The position numbers and the translations under genes are program-made. A stretch of DNA of 64,000 bases from Candidatus Woesearchaeota archaeon (lineage in GTDB: Archaea > Nanobdellota > Nanobdellia > Woesearchaeales > GW2011-AR4), in the NCBI GenBank assembly GCA_016185945.1, contig JACPMR010000012.1:1-64000 (forward strand). The letters run 5' to 3'. Every line of letters starts with the position of its first letter. The first letter of the stretch is position 1. A model generated the notes under the pieces. It was not told the DNA's origin and made no database searches. It was given only the letters and a program-made list of their open reading frames with translations. Of the stretch, positions 49,201 through 57,393 are shown piece after piece.

Positions 49201-49222
49201 ACGGTTACTTCTTTGCACAAAA

Positions 49223-49335
49223 ATGATCGCCTGTTAGTACTGATGCACTACACGCTTACCTACCGATGAAAGTTAGGTAATAGTTTGGAACCACAAAGGC
49301 AAAAGGCGAGCCGATAAGATTCCAAACAAGGCACA
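49223..49335 (-). pseudogene. Remnant of the 3' end of 23S rRNA
   Basis: In minus orientation the segment reads TTTCATCGG-TAGGTAAGCGTG...GCATCAGTACTAACAGG. This aligns with the end of bacterial/archaeal 23S rRNA, where TTGATAGG...GTGTGTAAGCG...GTACTAA is conserved. A self-complementary GTTTGGAA...TTCCAAAC lies just before it. Only about 110 bases are present and the sequence breaks off at the RHS fragment. No rRNA gene is otherwise in the window. Matching was done from memory, so a covariance search is needed. Confidence 0.5.
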
Positions 49336-49364
49336 CAATTTTTTCTCTGTTCCTACTAATGTGA

Positions 49365-50006
49365 TATGCGTTAGCGCAGGGTAATCCTTACAAGTATGTT
49401 GACCCGACAGGTCACATTTTCGGCGGAGCAGAAATAACTATTGGTGAACAAATCCTTATTGGAAGCACAACAGTTGTAGGTTTGACAACTGGAATTGGCT
49501 TGCTTGTTGTTGGTGGATTTGCTGTTAGTCTTCTCATAATTGCGCTTTCTGATAAAAGTGCAAATAATGTTGTTAGCTCAACTAATTTACCAGCTAGTGA
49601 TAATGCCAACAAAGCAGCCGAAATTAATGTACAGGAAGCACCAACAAAAAACCCCGATAATCAAGAGGGACAAGATGAGAGTAGAGGGTTGAATAAAAAA
49701 GAGCAAAATTCTATAGATAAAGTTGACAATATTATTAAAGATCATCTTACAAAACAAGATTTAGAAGGTGCAGCAAAAGATTTGACAGGAAGAGGTTCGG
49801 GAAGAAATCCAAAGACTGGTAAACCATATGACCATTTAAAAGAAGTAAAACAAGCCCAGAAGGGATTAGAAAAGCAAATAAAGCAGTTGATAAAACAATT
49901 ACAAGATAAAAAACTAAGTAAACAAGCTAGAAGAGCTTTAGAGGATGCTCTTGCAAGAGCAAAAAAAGCCCTAGAAGCTAGTAGAGAATATGTTCCCGAA
50001 GAATAA
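49365..50006 (+). pseudogene. RHS-core end with polymorphic-toxin C-terminal tip
   Basis: The frame opens after a stop at 49362 with YALAQGNPYKYVDPTGH, the motif that ends RHS core domains. A membrane-like stretch (GLTTGIGLLVVGGFAVSLLIIA) and a linker follow. The tip domain reads KQDLEGAAKDLTGRGSGRNP, then KTGKPYDHLKEVKQAQKGLEK and Lys-rich helices, resembling the Ntox28-type group of polymorphic-toxin tips. The RHS shell that should precede it is missing, so this is a tip without its delivery protein. The track's ATG 49482 lies downstream of the conserved motif. An immunity-like gene follows at once. Confidence 0.7.
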
Positions 50007-50018
50007 AAATTGTAGGAT

Positions 50019-50417
50019 ATGTTTAAGATGGTAAAATGGAAAAAGAAGGCATTGGAACTATTTCCTAATTTGAAGATAGAAATTAAAGAAGGGATATACT
50101 CTCTTTTTTTTGAGTTACTTCCAAGCGTTCGAGAAGCTCATAAGCAAAACAATAAAGATGAGTTAAATAAGATATATGGTTTTGCAGAATGGTGTTTTAA
50201 TCAAAAGTCACATTACTATTCTAATGCAGCTGCTGTAGCATTTTATGAACATCTTGTAGATAGAGACGATACAATAAAACATCTCCCCTATTGGGTAAAG
50301 CCTAATGATTTCAAAGATTTATTGGATTTGTTTAAATGGAGACTCGAGAAAAGCAAAAAGAAATACATAGAACTTGTGAATAATTATAATAAAGTTAACA
50401 AAACCAAATTCCATTAA
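50019..50417 (+). CDS. Immunity-like protein (DUF7674-type)
   Basis: A 132-aa protein: KWKKKALELFPNLKIEIKEGIYSLFFELLPSVREAHKQNN, IYGFAEWCFNQ and NAAAVAFYEHL. This pattern is typical of proteins encoded directly behind RHS toxin tips and thought to neutralise them. It begins 12 bases after the toxin stop. The pairing is the best evidence for its role. Intact, so it may still give protection. Confidence 0.7.
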   Translation: MFKMVKWKKKALELFPNLKIEIKEGIYSLFFELLPSVREAHKQNNKDELNKIYGFAEWCFNQKSHYYSNAAAVAFYEHLVDRDDTIKHLPYWVKPNDFKDLLDLFKWRLEKSKKKYIELVNNYNKVNKTKFH

Positions 50418-50470
50418 AACATAAAACTTGGAAATATAAAAAAAATGGTGATTAAATTTAACTTATTAAG

Positions 50471-50681
50471 ATGGATAAATTTTTTATTATTGTCTTCGCA
50501 GAAGAAAATAATCTACAATATGACGCTAATGGCAATCTAGTGACTGGAGATTCTTATTATAGAGAATACAACGAACTAAACCAGTTAGTTAGAATTAGAA
50601 ATGGAAATGTTTCTACAGGCCAAATTCTGGAAGAATTCACTTGGCATCCTACTGGAGAAAGAACACCGATTAGTCATTTGC
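50471..50681 (+). pseudogene. Displaced RHS repeat fragment
   Basis: The frame reads LQYDANGNLVTGDSYYREYNEL and LVRIRNGNVSTGQILEEFTWHP, an YD/RHS repeat that normally lies upstream of the NPYKYVDPTGH motif. Here it is 1.1 kb downstream of that motif, after toxin and immunity genes, and it stops after ~60 codons. It therefore looks like the start of another tip cassette or the product of a rearrangement. The last ~20 codons of the ORF overlap the convergent coiled-coil gene antisense and are not counted. Confidence 0.65.
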
Positions 50682-51146
50682 TTAACACCCTTCATCACTT
50701 CCACCAGAAGCTTTTAGCTTAGAACATAATTCCTTATTCTTTACATATAACCCGCTTACCTGCTCATTCGCTTCAATCAAGCTATTCTGAACCTGTTGGT
50801 ACATTGAATACAGTTTGTCAAACTTTGCTTTTTGGCTATTCAATTCTGATTTTAAAGCTTCCAACTCAGAGTGGATTCTTTCATTTTCTTGTCTTAACGC
50901 CTCATTCTCTGTTTTCAAGTCAAAGTATTGCTTTTCAATGGCTTCCTTGTCTTTCTGGAAAGTTTCCTTTAAATGCGATGTTTGGTTTAACTGCTCCAAG
51001 ACAACATTGCCAGAAGCTGCTTTAAGATTTTCATGGTCTTTAGAATATTCTACAGATATGTTCTTCAGCTTATTGTCATAGTAAGTGCTAAAGCTTAGGA
51101 AGGGTATTATAGGGATTATGGTTAGGAATAGTAATAGCTTATCCAC
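50682..51146 (-). CDS. Membrane-anchored coiled-coil protein
   Basis: A 154-aa protein: an N-terminal signal anchor (LLLFLTIIPIIPFLSFSTYY) followed by a nearly continuous coiled coil (KDKEAIEKQYFDLKTENEALRQENERIHSELEALKSELN). No family recognised. It converges with the RHS fragments. May be an envelope spacer protein. Confidence 0.6.
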   Translation of the reverse strand: MDKLLLFLTIIPIIPFLSFSTYYDNKLKNISVEYSKDHENLKAASGNVVLEQLNQTSHLKETFQKDKEAIEKQYFDLKTENEALRQENERIHSELEALKSELNSQKAKFDKLYSMYQQVQNSLIEANEQVSGLYVKNKELCSKLKASGGSDEGC

Positions 51147-51327
51147 ATCTTTTTTGAATATTTTGATGAGCTACCGCCCTTTAGGTTATTAGGTAAGGGC
51201 AAATATAAAAATTTAATGCAGCCAAATCTCCATCCAAAACCACAACCTTTAAATACTATTATTTAAAATAGTTTTTAAATTAAATTATTAAATATTAAAA
51301 ATACTATTAAAAATACTATTATCAACG

Positions 51328-51495
51328 ATGGTAAAAATCCAAAAGCTTCCTTCTGGGCAACTTGTAATAACGATTCCTAAGCTTCTTGCAGAGTATGAAG
51401 GGCTGAAAAAAGGCGTGGAGCTTGAGTTCAAGAAGCACAAAGATGGATTTTTGCTTGAAATAAAGAAAAAGGGTGTTAAAACTGAAGATAGATGA
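51328..51495 (+). CDS. Small AbrB/SpoVT-domain protein
   Basis: A 55-aa ORF below the track's cut-off: KIQKLPSGQLVITIPKLLAEYEGLKKGVELEF, a swapped-hairpin AbrB DNA-binding domain, then a basic tail. Upstream are repeated near-palindromes (TAAAAATACTATTA, twice, and TTTAAATTAAATTATTAAA) that may be its binding sites. It is the first gene of an operon with the Kef antiporter and probably regulates it. Confidence 0.7.
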   Translation: MVKIQKLPSGQLVITIPKLLAEYEGLKKGVELEFKKHKDGFLLEIKKKGVKTEDR

Positions 51496-51631
51496 TTTAG
51501 CAAGGTTAATGGGAAAAACAAGAAGTGAAATAGAAGACATACTCAAGAGCAATGACGTAATTGAACTAAACCTTAATGAAAGAAAGCAAAGGCATGTTGA
51601 AGAACAAGACGATTTAAAGATTTACGACTAA
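51473..51631 (+). CDS. Small linking ORF, 52 aa
   Basis: GTG start with AAAAAGG upstream, overlapping the AbrB gene by 23 bases. It ends in TAATG, sharing a base with the antiporter's ATG. Encodes KLKIDDLARLMGKTRSEIED, ILKSNDVIELNLNERKQRHV and a short acidic end. It resembles a small helical DNA-binding or antitoxin-like peptide. The tight coupling on both sides supports translation. Confidence 0.5.
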   Translation: MLKLKIDDLARLMGKTRSEIEDILKSNDVIELNLNERKQRHVEEQDDLKIYD

Positions 51632-53331
51632 TGGCACAGAACATATTTTTTGACATTGGATTTATTGTAATAATATCAACCTTGTTTGCTTACTTAGCCA
51701 GGTTTCTGAAACAACCATTAATACCCGCATATGTAGTTGCAGGCATAGTTTTAGGACCTGTTCTGGGATTTGTCACAAATGTTGATGTCATAAACAACCT
51801 TTCTGAAATCGGTATTGCGTTTTTGCTGTTTATTGTCGGATTAGAAATCAACATAGGAAAACTGAAAGATATAGGGCTAGTTGCTTCATTAGGGGGAGTA
51901 ATCCAAATAGCTGCTGTTTTTGTCCTTACATTTATTGTATCTGTCTTCATGGGATTTTTTTCAACAGAGGCAGCTTATCTTGGATTGATTGTTGCATTCA
52001 GCTCAACAATGGTTGTTGTGAAGCTTCTTTCTGACAAAAGGGAGATTGACACCTTGCATGGCAGGATAATAATAGGCATTTTGTTGCTGCAAGACATTGC
52101 TGCAATATTTGCTTTGTCGATTTTGAGCCAGCAGGGCTTTTCAGCAAACGCATTGCTTTTGTCGCTTTCAAAGGGCATACTAGTGCTTCTTTCTTCTTTT
52201 TTTGCAGGCAGATACATGCTTCCGCCTTTGCTTAGGTATGCTGCTGCATCTCAGGAGCTTTTGTTCATTGCCTCAATTTCAATCGCCTTTTTATTTTCAA
52301 TGATTATAAACTCAATCGGTTTTTCAATTGCAGTAGGGGCTTTTATTGCAGGCATTGTGCTTAATGTTCCATACAATGTTGAAATAATAGGAAAGATAAA
52401 GCCATTGAGGGATTTCTTTTCTGTCTTGTTTTTTGTATCATTAGGTACACAATTAACTCTGGGCAATTTGCAGAATATCATAAGCCCCATTGTGACGTTT
52501 ATATTGCTGGTGATTGTTTTGAAGCCCTTGATTGTCATGTTTTTGTGCTCTTTTTTCGGCTATAGCAGGAGAACCTCTTTTTTAAGCGCAATTTCACTAG
52601 CCCAGATTTCAGAGTTTTCACTGATACTTGCTGCGCAAGGCATGATTTTAGGGCATATCACACAAGACATTTTTTCAATGACAGTTGTGCTTGCAGTAGC
52701 AACAATAGTCCTCTCAACATACTTCATAAATTACAGCGACAAGATATATGCAAAACTTGCCTCATTTTTGGGGATATTCGACAAGCTCACAACAACATAC
52801 AAGTCATTGGAGTACATGCCAAGCAAGATGAAGAATTATGTTGTGCTGTGCGGCTACAATAGAATCGGATACAGCATAATCAAGAGCTTGAGGAGAATGA
52901 GGAAAAACCATATTGTTGTTGACTTTAACCCAGAAGTAGTCAAGAAACTGATTGCTGAAAAAGTGCCTTGCTTATACGGAGATGTTGGCGACATAGAGGT
53001 GTTGGAAAGACTAAGTTTCAAGGACGCTTCAATGGCAATATCAACTGTTCCGAACAAAAACGACAATCTGTTGCTCATACATGAAGCGAAAAAAGCCAAT
53101 CTGAAGGTTGTTGTTTTTGTCACAGCAAACCAGATTGAGGAGGCATTAGAGCTTTATAATGCAGGTGCGGATTATGTGATATTGCCGCATTTCCTCGGAG
53201 GCGAGCATGTATCATTGATACTTGAGAACTTCGGAAGCAATCTGAGTAAACTTTTGGCAAACAAAATCAGCCATGTTGAAGAGCTTGAAAGAAGGCATGT
53301 GCTTGGGCATGAGCATCCTGTGCATCAATAA
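51631..53331 (+). CDS. Kef-type cation:proton antiporter with TrkA-N domain
   Basis: A 566-aa CPA2 protein. About 12-13 membrane helices from residue 1 to ~385 (LPA region LKQPLIPAYVVAGIVLGPVLGF, FLLFIVGLEIN, AFSSTMVVVKLL, AISLAQISEFSLIL). A cytoplasmic TrkA-N domain follows: YVVLCGYNRIGYSIIKSL (a Gly-x-x-x-x-Gly NAD site), VVDFNPEVVKKL, VPCLYGDVGD. It exports K+ or Na+ against protons under nucleotide control. Coupled to two small regulatory ORFs upstream. Confidence 0.92.
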   Translation: MAQNIFFDIGFIVIISTLFAYLARFLKQPLIPAYVVAGIVLGPVLGFVTNVDVINNLSEIGIAFLLFIVGLEINIGKLKDIGLVASLGGVIQIAAVFVLTFIVSVFMGFFSTEAAYLGLIVAFSSTMVVVKLLSDKREIDTLHGRIIIGILLLQDIAAIFALSILSQQGFSANALLLSLSKGILVLLSSFFAGRYMLPPLLRYAAASQELLFIASISIAFLFSMIINSIGFSIAVGAFIAGIVLNVPYNVEIIGKIKPLRDFFSVLFFVSLGTQLTLGNLQNIISPIVTFILLVIVLKPLIVMFLCSFFGYSRRTSFLSAISLAQISEFSLILAAQGMILGHITQDIFSMTVVLAVATIVLSTYFINYSDKIYAKLASFLGIFDKLTTTYKSLEYMPSKMKNYVVLCGYNRIGYSIIKSLRRMRKNHIVVDFNPEVVKKLIAEKVPCLYGDVGDIEVLERLSFKDASMAISTVPNKNDNLLLIHEAKKANLKVVVFVTANQIEEALELYNAGADYVILPHFLGGEHVSLILENFGSNLSKLLANKISHVEELERRHVLGHEHPVHQ

Positions 53332-53387
53332 AAAACAACAAACTTTAAAAAAGAGGTATCGCAGTAAAATTACAAAAAGAGGACAAA

Positions 53388-54797
53388 ATGCCATTGACAG
53401 AAGGTGACTTGAAAAAATTCGGGTTTGATGAAATAGAGGATAGTGAGGAATTCAGGCAATCAAGGATAAAAACCGGTTACCCGACTCCAGCCAGAAGATA
53501 CAGGATTCACTATGAAGGCTATAATATATCCATTGAAGAGCCATATTTCTGGACATTGCATTACTTGAGATATTTTGGAGGGTTTCCGAGGATAGACAAA
53601 ATAACTGATGTATTTGCAGCTGCTGAAAATTCTGCTTTTTTCGGAGCTTCACAGCAAAGACTGGGATTGCAGCAGGACAAAGTAAGCCAGTTTCTTGCAA
53701 CAATCGGCAAAATGGTTAGGGAGCTTTTCCAGCTTGTAAGGGAGATGAGGATTCTTGATGAAAGATTAAGCTATTATTCTGACAGCTACACAAATAGTCC
53801 AAGTGCTGAAAGCGCTGAAATAACTTTAAAGGGCATTTGGGTTGATTTGGTTGAGCAGGGCGCAAAAAACCCTGCCTCTGTTTATGGAATGGCTAGGGAA
53901 GTGCAGTTTACAACTTTGCCGGATTTGTTTTTCTCTACGCACCCAAAAAAGCAGGAGGATGTTGATATTGTTGTAGAGAAGGAAAGGGGGCAGTTCAACA
54001 GAAAGGTTAGGGAGGTTTTGAAGAGAAAACTAAGAAGCTTCTTGGCATGGAAAGAACATACTTATGAGGAGCTCAAGAACAGGAGAAAATTCACATTGAA
54101 ATACTTGAGGCAGCATTTTGAGATAATAAGGATGTACATGACTTGGGTTAAGCCTTATTTGAAGAACATACAAAGAATGCAGCTTGACCAAAGCAGAGTC
54201 GATACCCCGGATTTGATAGTTGCTTTTGAAAGCTCAATGATTGAAGTTGAGATTCTCGCAATTAAAGGGAAAGACGCAATAAAGCAATGCATTCTGATGC
54301 ACTATCTTTTCAGGACAAGGCCTGAGATGAGCTATTCCCAGGAATACCAAAGAGGGCCTTTGCATCTCGGCAGGGTTGAAATGGATTTTCGGGCATACGC
54401 ATGGACGGATGCAGAGATTGACAACTACAAAAAGATGCGCGAGCATGAAGACATGCAGCTGCTCGGAGTTATAGACGGCTCTGTGAGAGCAGCCTTGGAA
54501 GCGCTTGGGGACGAATTGATGAGATACTTGAAAGAGGCAGGAGAAGAGTTTGTCGAGAAGAAAGAAATGCCTAAGCCGCCTGCAAAGCAAGCAGGGCCTT
54601 TCCTTTCTGTATTTCAGGGATTTGCAGAACTGTTCGGCTCGTTCAGAGCAAAGAAAACTCCTGCGCTGAAAAAGCCATCGCAAACAGATTTGATGAAAGA
54701 GGCAATTGCAAGGAGCAAGGCAGAGGATTCTGTCAAGAAGGTTATGTGGAACACATATCATCATTTCAAGAAGCAGCATGATATGTTGAACTGGTAA
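53388..54797 (+). CDS. Uncharacterised 469-aa protein, conserved-looking
   Basis: No recognised domain. N-terminal region is mixed (YRIHYEGYNISIEEPYFWTLHYLRYFGGFPRIDKI), the remainder long helices (VSQFLATIGKMVRELFQLVREMRILDERL, RKVREVLKRKLRSFLAWKEHTYEELKNRRKFTLKYL). Pro/Lys-rich C-terminal linker and a short helical end. Good codon usage and a clean promoter (TTTAAAAAAGAGG near 53343-53355) show it is a real, expressed gene. First in a row of DPANN-style unknown genes to 59.3 kb. Confidence 0.68.
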   Translation: MPLTEGDLKKFGFDEIEDSEEFRQSRIKTGYPTPARRYRIHYEGYNISIEEPYFWTLHYLRYFGGFPRIDKITDVFAAAENSAFFGASQQRLGLQQDKVSQFLATIGKMVRELFQLVREMRILDERLSYYSDSYTNSPSAESAEITLKGIWVDLVEQGAKNPASVYGMAREVQFTTLPDLFFSTHPKKQEDVDIVVEKERGQFNRKVREVLKRKLRSFLAWKEHTYEELKNRRKFTLKYLRQHFEIIRMYMTWVKPYLKNIQRMQLDQSRVDTPDLIVAFESSMIEVEILAIKGKDAIKQCILMHYLFRTRPEMSYSQEYQRGPLHLGRVEMDFRAYAWTDAEIDNYKKMREHEDMQLLGVIDGSVRAALEALGDELMRYLKEAGEEFVEKKEMPKPPAKQAGPFLSVFQGFAELFGSFRAKKTPALKKPSQTDLMKEAIARSKAEDSVKKVMWNTYHHFKKQHDMLNW

Positions 54798-54892
54798 AAC
54801 GGCATTTAATCAAATTCTAATAAAACCATTAACTATAAATATAACCATTTCAATAAAATAATACAAAATCAAAAAACAACATTGACAATAGA

Positions 54893-54989
54893 TTCGATAA
54901 AACAATAATAAAAATCTCAACAAACTCGAGAGCTTCCTTTGAAAGCAAGCGTGAAGAAGGAAACCTGCTTTTGATGTTATCAAAAATCA
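54893..54989 (+). pseudogene. Relic of a taw3 segment
   Basis: CGAGAGCTTCCTTTGAAAGC and the following ~25 bases match taw3 at 26849-26915 (about 37 of 47 positions without gaps). It would encode RELPLKAS.KKETCF before an in-frame stop, against RELPLKVSKKEETSF in taw3. The flanking CGATAAAA-AATAAT and CAAAAATCA also agree. A short decayed duplicate, not functional. Confidence 0.5.
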
Positions 54990-55048
54990 CTTTGTGATTT
55001 TTGGGAACGCCAAAAACTTCAAAGAAGTTTTTTAGCGTTTTGGTTAAA
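54970..55048. repeat. Double hairpin element C
   Basis: CAAAAATCAC-TTT-GTGATTTTTG, then AAAAACTT-CAA-AGAAGTTTTT inside an outer GCC/GCG frame, ending TTTTGGTTAAA. Same layout as 33939 and 43991. It is immediately followed by copy 5 of the structured repeat. Confidence 0.55.
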
Positions 55049-55110
55049 TGTATAGGCGCCGTGGTTTAATGCCACGGCGCAGTAGAATACGCCGTAGGCG
55101 GATTGAAATT
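55049..55110 (-). repeat. Copy 5 of the structured repeat
   Basis: In minus orientation TTTCAATCCGCCTACGGCG at the start and GGCGCCTATACATTTAACC at the end. The terminal stem is CCGTGG-CATTAA-ACCACGG. Compared with AGGGG-CATTAA-CCCCT (copy 3) and CGGG-CATTAA-CCCG (copy 6), the loop is constant while the stem changes with pairing kept. Confidence 0.78.
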
Positions 55111-55157
55111 TTAAAATAAATTCAAAATATAAAATTTACAAATAAAAAAGGTGAAAA

Positions 55158-57332
55158 ATGAGATTTAATGCCGGCTATTACGGGCATCATCCTGTAGTGG
55201 ACTATTTCAATGCGATGGATCCCCAGGCATATGGCGAGAAGCCGCCTTATGGCGCTGATTTGGGTGTTAAGGATATTGGAATGAGCGTTCCAATGGGAAT
55301 TTCTGCTGCTAACGTTGCAGGCATTTATTCCAAAATAAGAATGGGTGCTGGCAATATAGAGATTCAGTTCCCAGGCTACAGGATGGGCTCTAGAAATGCA
55401 CAGACTCCTGAAATGCTTGGCGAGGACCAAAGGCAGGCAATAAGAGAGCTGTCAATGGCTAATGAAGTCAAGTTCACAACCCATGCTTCTTTCCAGCTGA
55501 TGGGAATGATGGGCAGGGATGAAAGGGGAAATTTCTCAATCTACAATGCAACACAGGACATGTTTGAGTTAAAGAGGGCAATTGACTTTCAGGCAGATAT
55601 GGGCGGCGGCTCTGTTGTAATTCATTCAGGAGAGTTTGAAAGGCCGATGACAGACATGTATCTTGATGACGAGTCTGGAAGACTTAATCTCGCAAGAGAC
55701 CCAAGCGGAAGATTGCTGTTCAAGCAAGCACACACTCAAGAAGTTGATGCAAGGTTTGAACTGCTTGATGACAGGACGCATGCAAAAATAGAGACAGTAC
55801 AAAAAAACAGGTTAGTGGCGCATCCTGTTTGGTTAAGGGCAGAGCATGACTATGGAGGATATGACAACAGCGATGCAAATGAAGGCGGAGGCAACAAGGT
55901 TTTCATAAGAAAAGGAGACTATATTGATTATACGGGCAGGAAAATAGAAAATCCCTACGACCCCTTAAAAGGAAGAGTTCCAAGATTTGATCCTGACAAA
56001 AGATTGTTTGACGTCAAACTTAAGACTTTTGAGGAATTCAGGCAGGAAGCTGAAGATTACAACAAGTGGTTTGAGCAGAGGAATGGGAGAAAGCCGAATT
56101 ATTATGAAAAGATATATCCGGAAGAGGCGTATGTGAAAGCAACTTTGGATGCGCAGGAAGGAATTGCCCGGGGATGGTCTTTGCAGTGGTCAAAGGAAGC
56201 AGAGTCACTTTTTACAGCTTTAAAGAAAATTGAAGAAGCTAAAAAATTTTACACACAACTCCAGCAAACTACTCCGCCTGAAGAGCAGTGGAAGCTTATG
56301 AGAGAAGATAGGGAACTTTTTAGTCTGACAGGCGGCTTTGCGCCTCCGGAAATGAAAACACCTGTGGAGCTGATAAAGAAAGTAGAATTTGACATTAAGA
56401 GAAGATTAGAATATGATCGTTCGACAGCAGCATCGCAAGAGCAGCAAGCGAAGGACACAAATGAAACAAAGCAACACATTATAACTCCGATAAAAAGGTT
56501 GGAACAGCATGGAGCGCGGCTTTATGCAGAAGCAGGCATTCATGCGCTGAGAAAAACTAGGGACCCCAACAATCCTGTTACTGTTGCGATTGAGCATATA
56601 TTTCCAGAGAGATTTGGGGGACATTTGGAAGAGCTGAAATGGATTATTAAGAAATCAAGGGAGAGGATGGTTGAGCTTTTGACAAAGCCTGAGATTGAAT
56701 ATGGCGCAAGCATGGCACCAGAAGAGATTGACGAGGAAAAATTAAGAAAGGGCTTCAAGCAGCCAAATCCATACTACATGGGCGTAAGCAAGGAAGAAGC
56801 TGAAAAGCTTGCAGAGAGGCACATTAAAGCAACTCTTGATACTGGACATATTAACTTATGGAGAAAGTACTGGCAGGATGATCCAAGATTGACAAGGGAG
56901 CAGAATGAAACTGGCTTCAAGAAATGGGTTCTGGATCAGGTTGAGAGCTTGGCAAAGGAGAAAATGGTTGGTAATGTTCATCTTGCAGACAACTATGGCT
57001 ATCACGATGATCATCTTGCTCCAGGGCAAGGCAACAGCCCGATTAGAGAGATAATGGCTATACTCAAGAGGTATGGTTATGAAAAGGCAGTTACAGTTGA
57101 GCCAGGGGCAGATGCCTCAACTGACTTAAGCGACTTCCATGGATTGATGAAGACATGGCGCTTTTTTGGAAGTCCAGTTTACGGCATGGGCTTCAGAGGC
57201 GTGGGAGTTCCGCAGACATGGGCAGATGTTCAATACTCTTTCTTCGGGCAGAACAAGCCGCCTTACTATGTATTTGGGGCATATGCGCCAAGCAATGACT
57301 GGACGCTTTGGAGTGCAGTGCCGTTGGAGTAA
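55158..57332 (+). CDS. Large xylose-isomerase-like TIM-barrel protein
   Basis: A 724-aa protein. The C-terminal third has the TIM-barrel metal-site pattern of the AP endonuclease 2/sugar isomerase family: ATLDTGHINLWRKYW (His/Asp), GNVHLADNYGYHDDHLAPGQG (Asp/His) and AVTVEPGAD (Glu). N-terminal strands (FTTHASFQLMG, GSVVIHSGEFERP) supply the first half of the barrel. A ~250-residue insert splits the barrel around residues 200-460, more than twice the family's normal length. AAAGGTGAAAAATG gives the ribosome-binding site. Substrate unknown; no sugar-metabolism genes nearby. Confidence 0.72.
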   Translation: MRFNAGYYGHHPVVDYFNAMDPQAYGEKPPYGADLGVKDIGMSVPMGISAANVAGIYSKIRMGAGNIEIQFPGYRMGSRNAQTPEMLGEDQRQAIRELSMANEVKFTTHASFQLMGMMGRDERGNFSIYNATQDMFELKRAIDFQADMGGGSVVIHSGEFERPMTDMYLDDESGRLNLARDPSGRLLFKQAHTQEVDARFELLDDRTHAKIETVQKNRLVAHPVWLRAEHDYGGYDNSDANEGGGNKVFIRKGDYIDYTGRKIENPYDPLKGRVPRFDPDKRLFDVKLKTFEEFRQEAEDYNKWFEQRNGRKPNYYEKIYPEEAYVKATLDAQEGIARGWSLQWSKEAESLFTALKKIEEAKKFYTQLQQTTPPEEQWKLMREDRELFSLTGGFAPPEMKTPVELIKKVEFDIKRRLEYDRSTAASQEQQAKDTNETKQHIITPIKRLEQHGARLYAEAGIHALRKTRDPNNPVTVAIEHIFPERFGGHLEELKWIIKKSRERMVELLTKPEIEYGASMAPEEIDEEKLRKGFKQPNPYYMGVSKEEAEKLAERHIKATLDTGHINLWRKYWQDDPRLTREQNETGFKKWVLDQVESLAKEKMVGNVHLADNYGYHDDHLAPGQGNSPIREIMAILKRYGYEKAVTVEPGADASTDLSDFHGLMKTWRFFGSPVYGMGFRGVGVPQTWADVQYSFFGQNKPPYYVFGAYAPSNDWTLWSAVPLE

Positions 57333-57393
57333 AATTTGAAATTCAAACAAATTGAGGTAAATATATAAATTCTAATTAATACAAGGTAAATCA

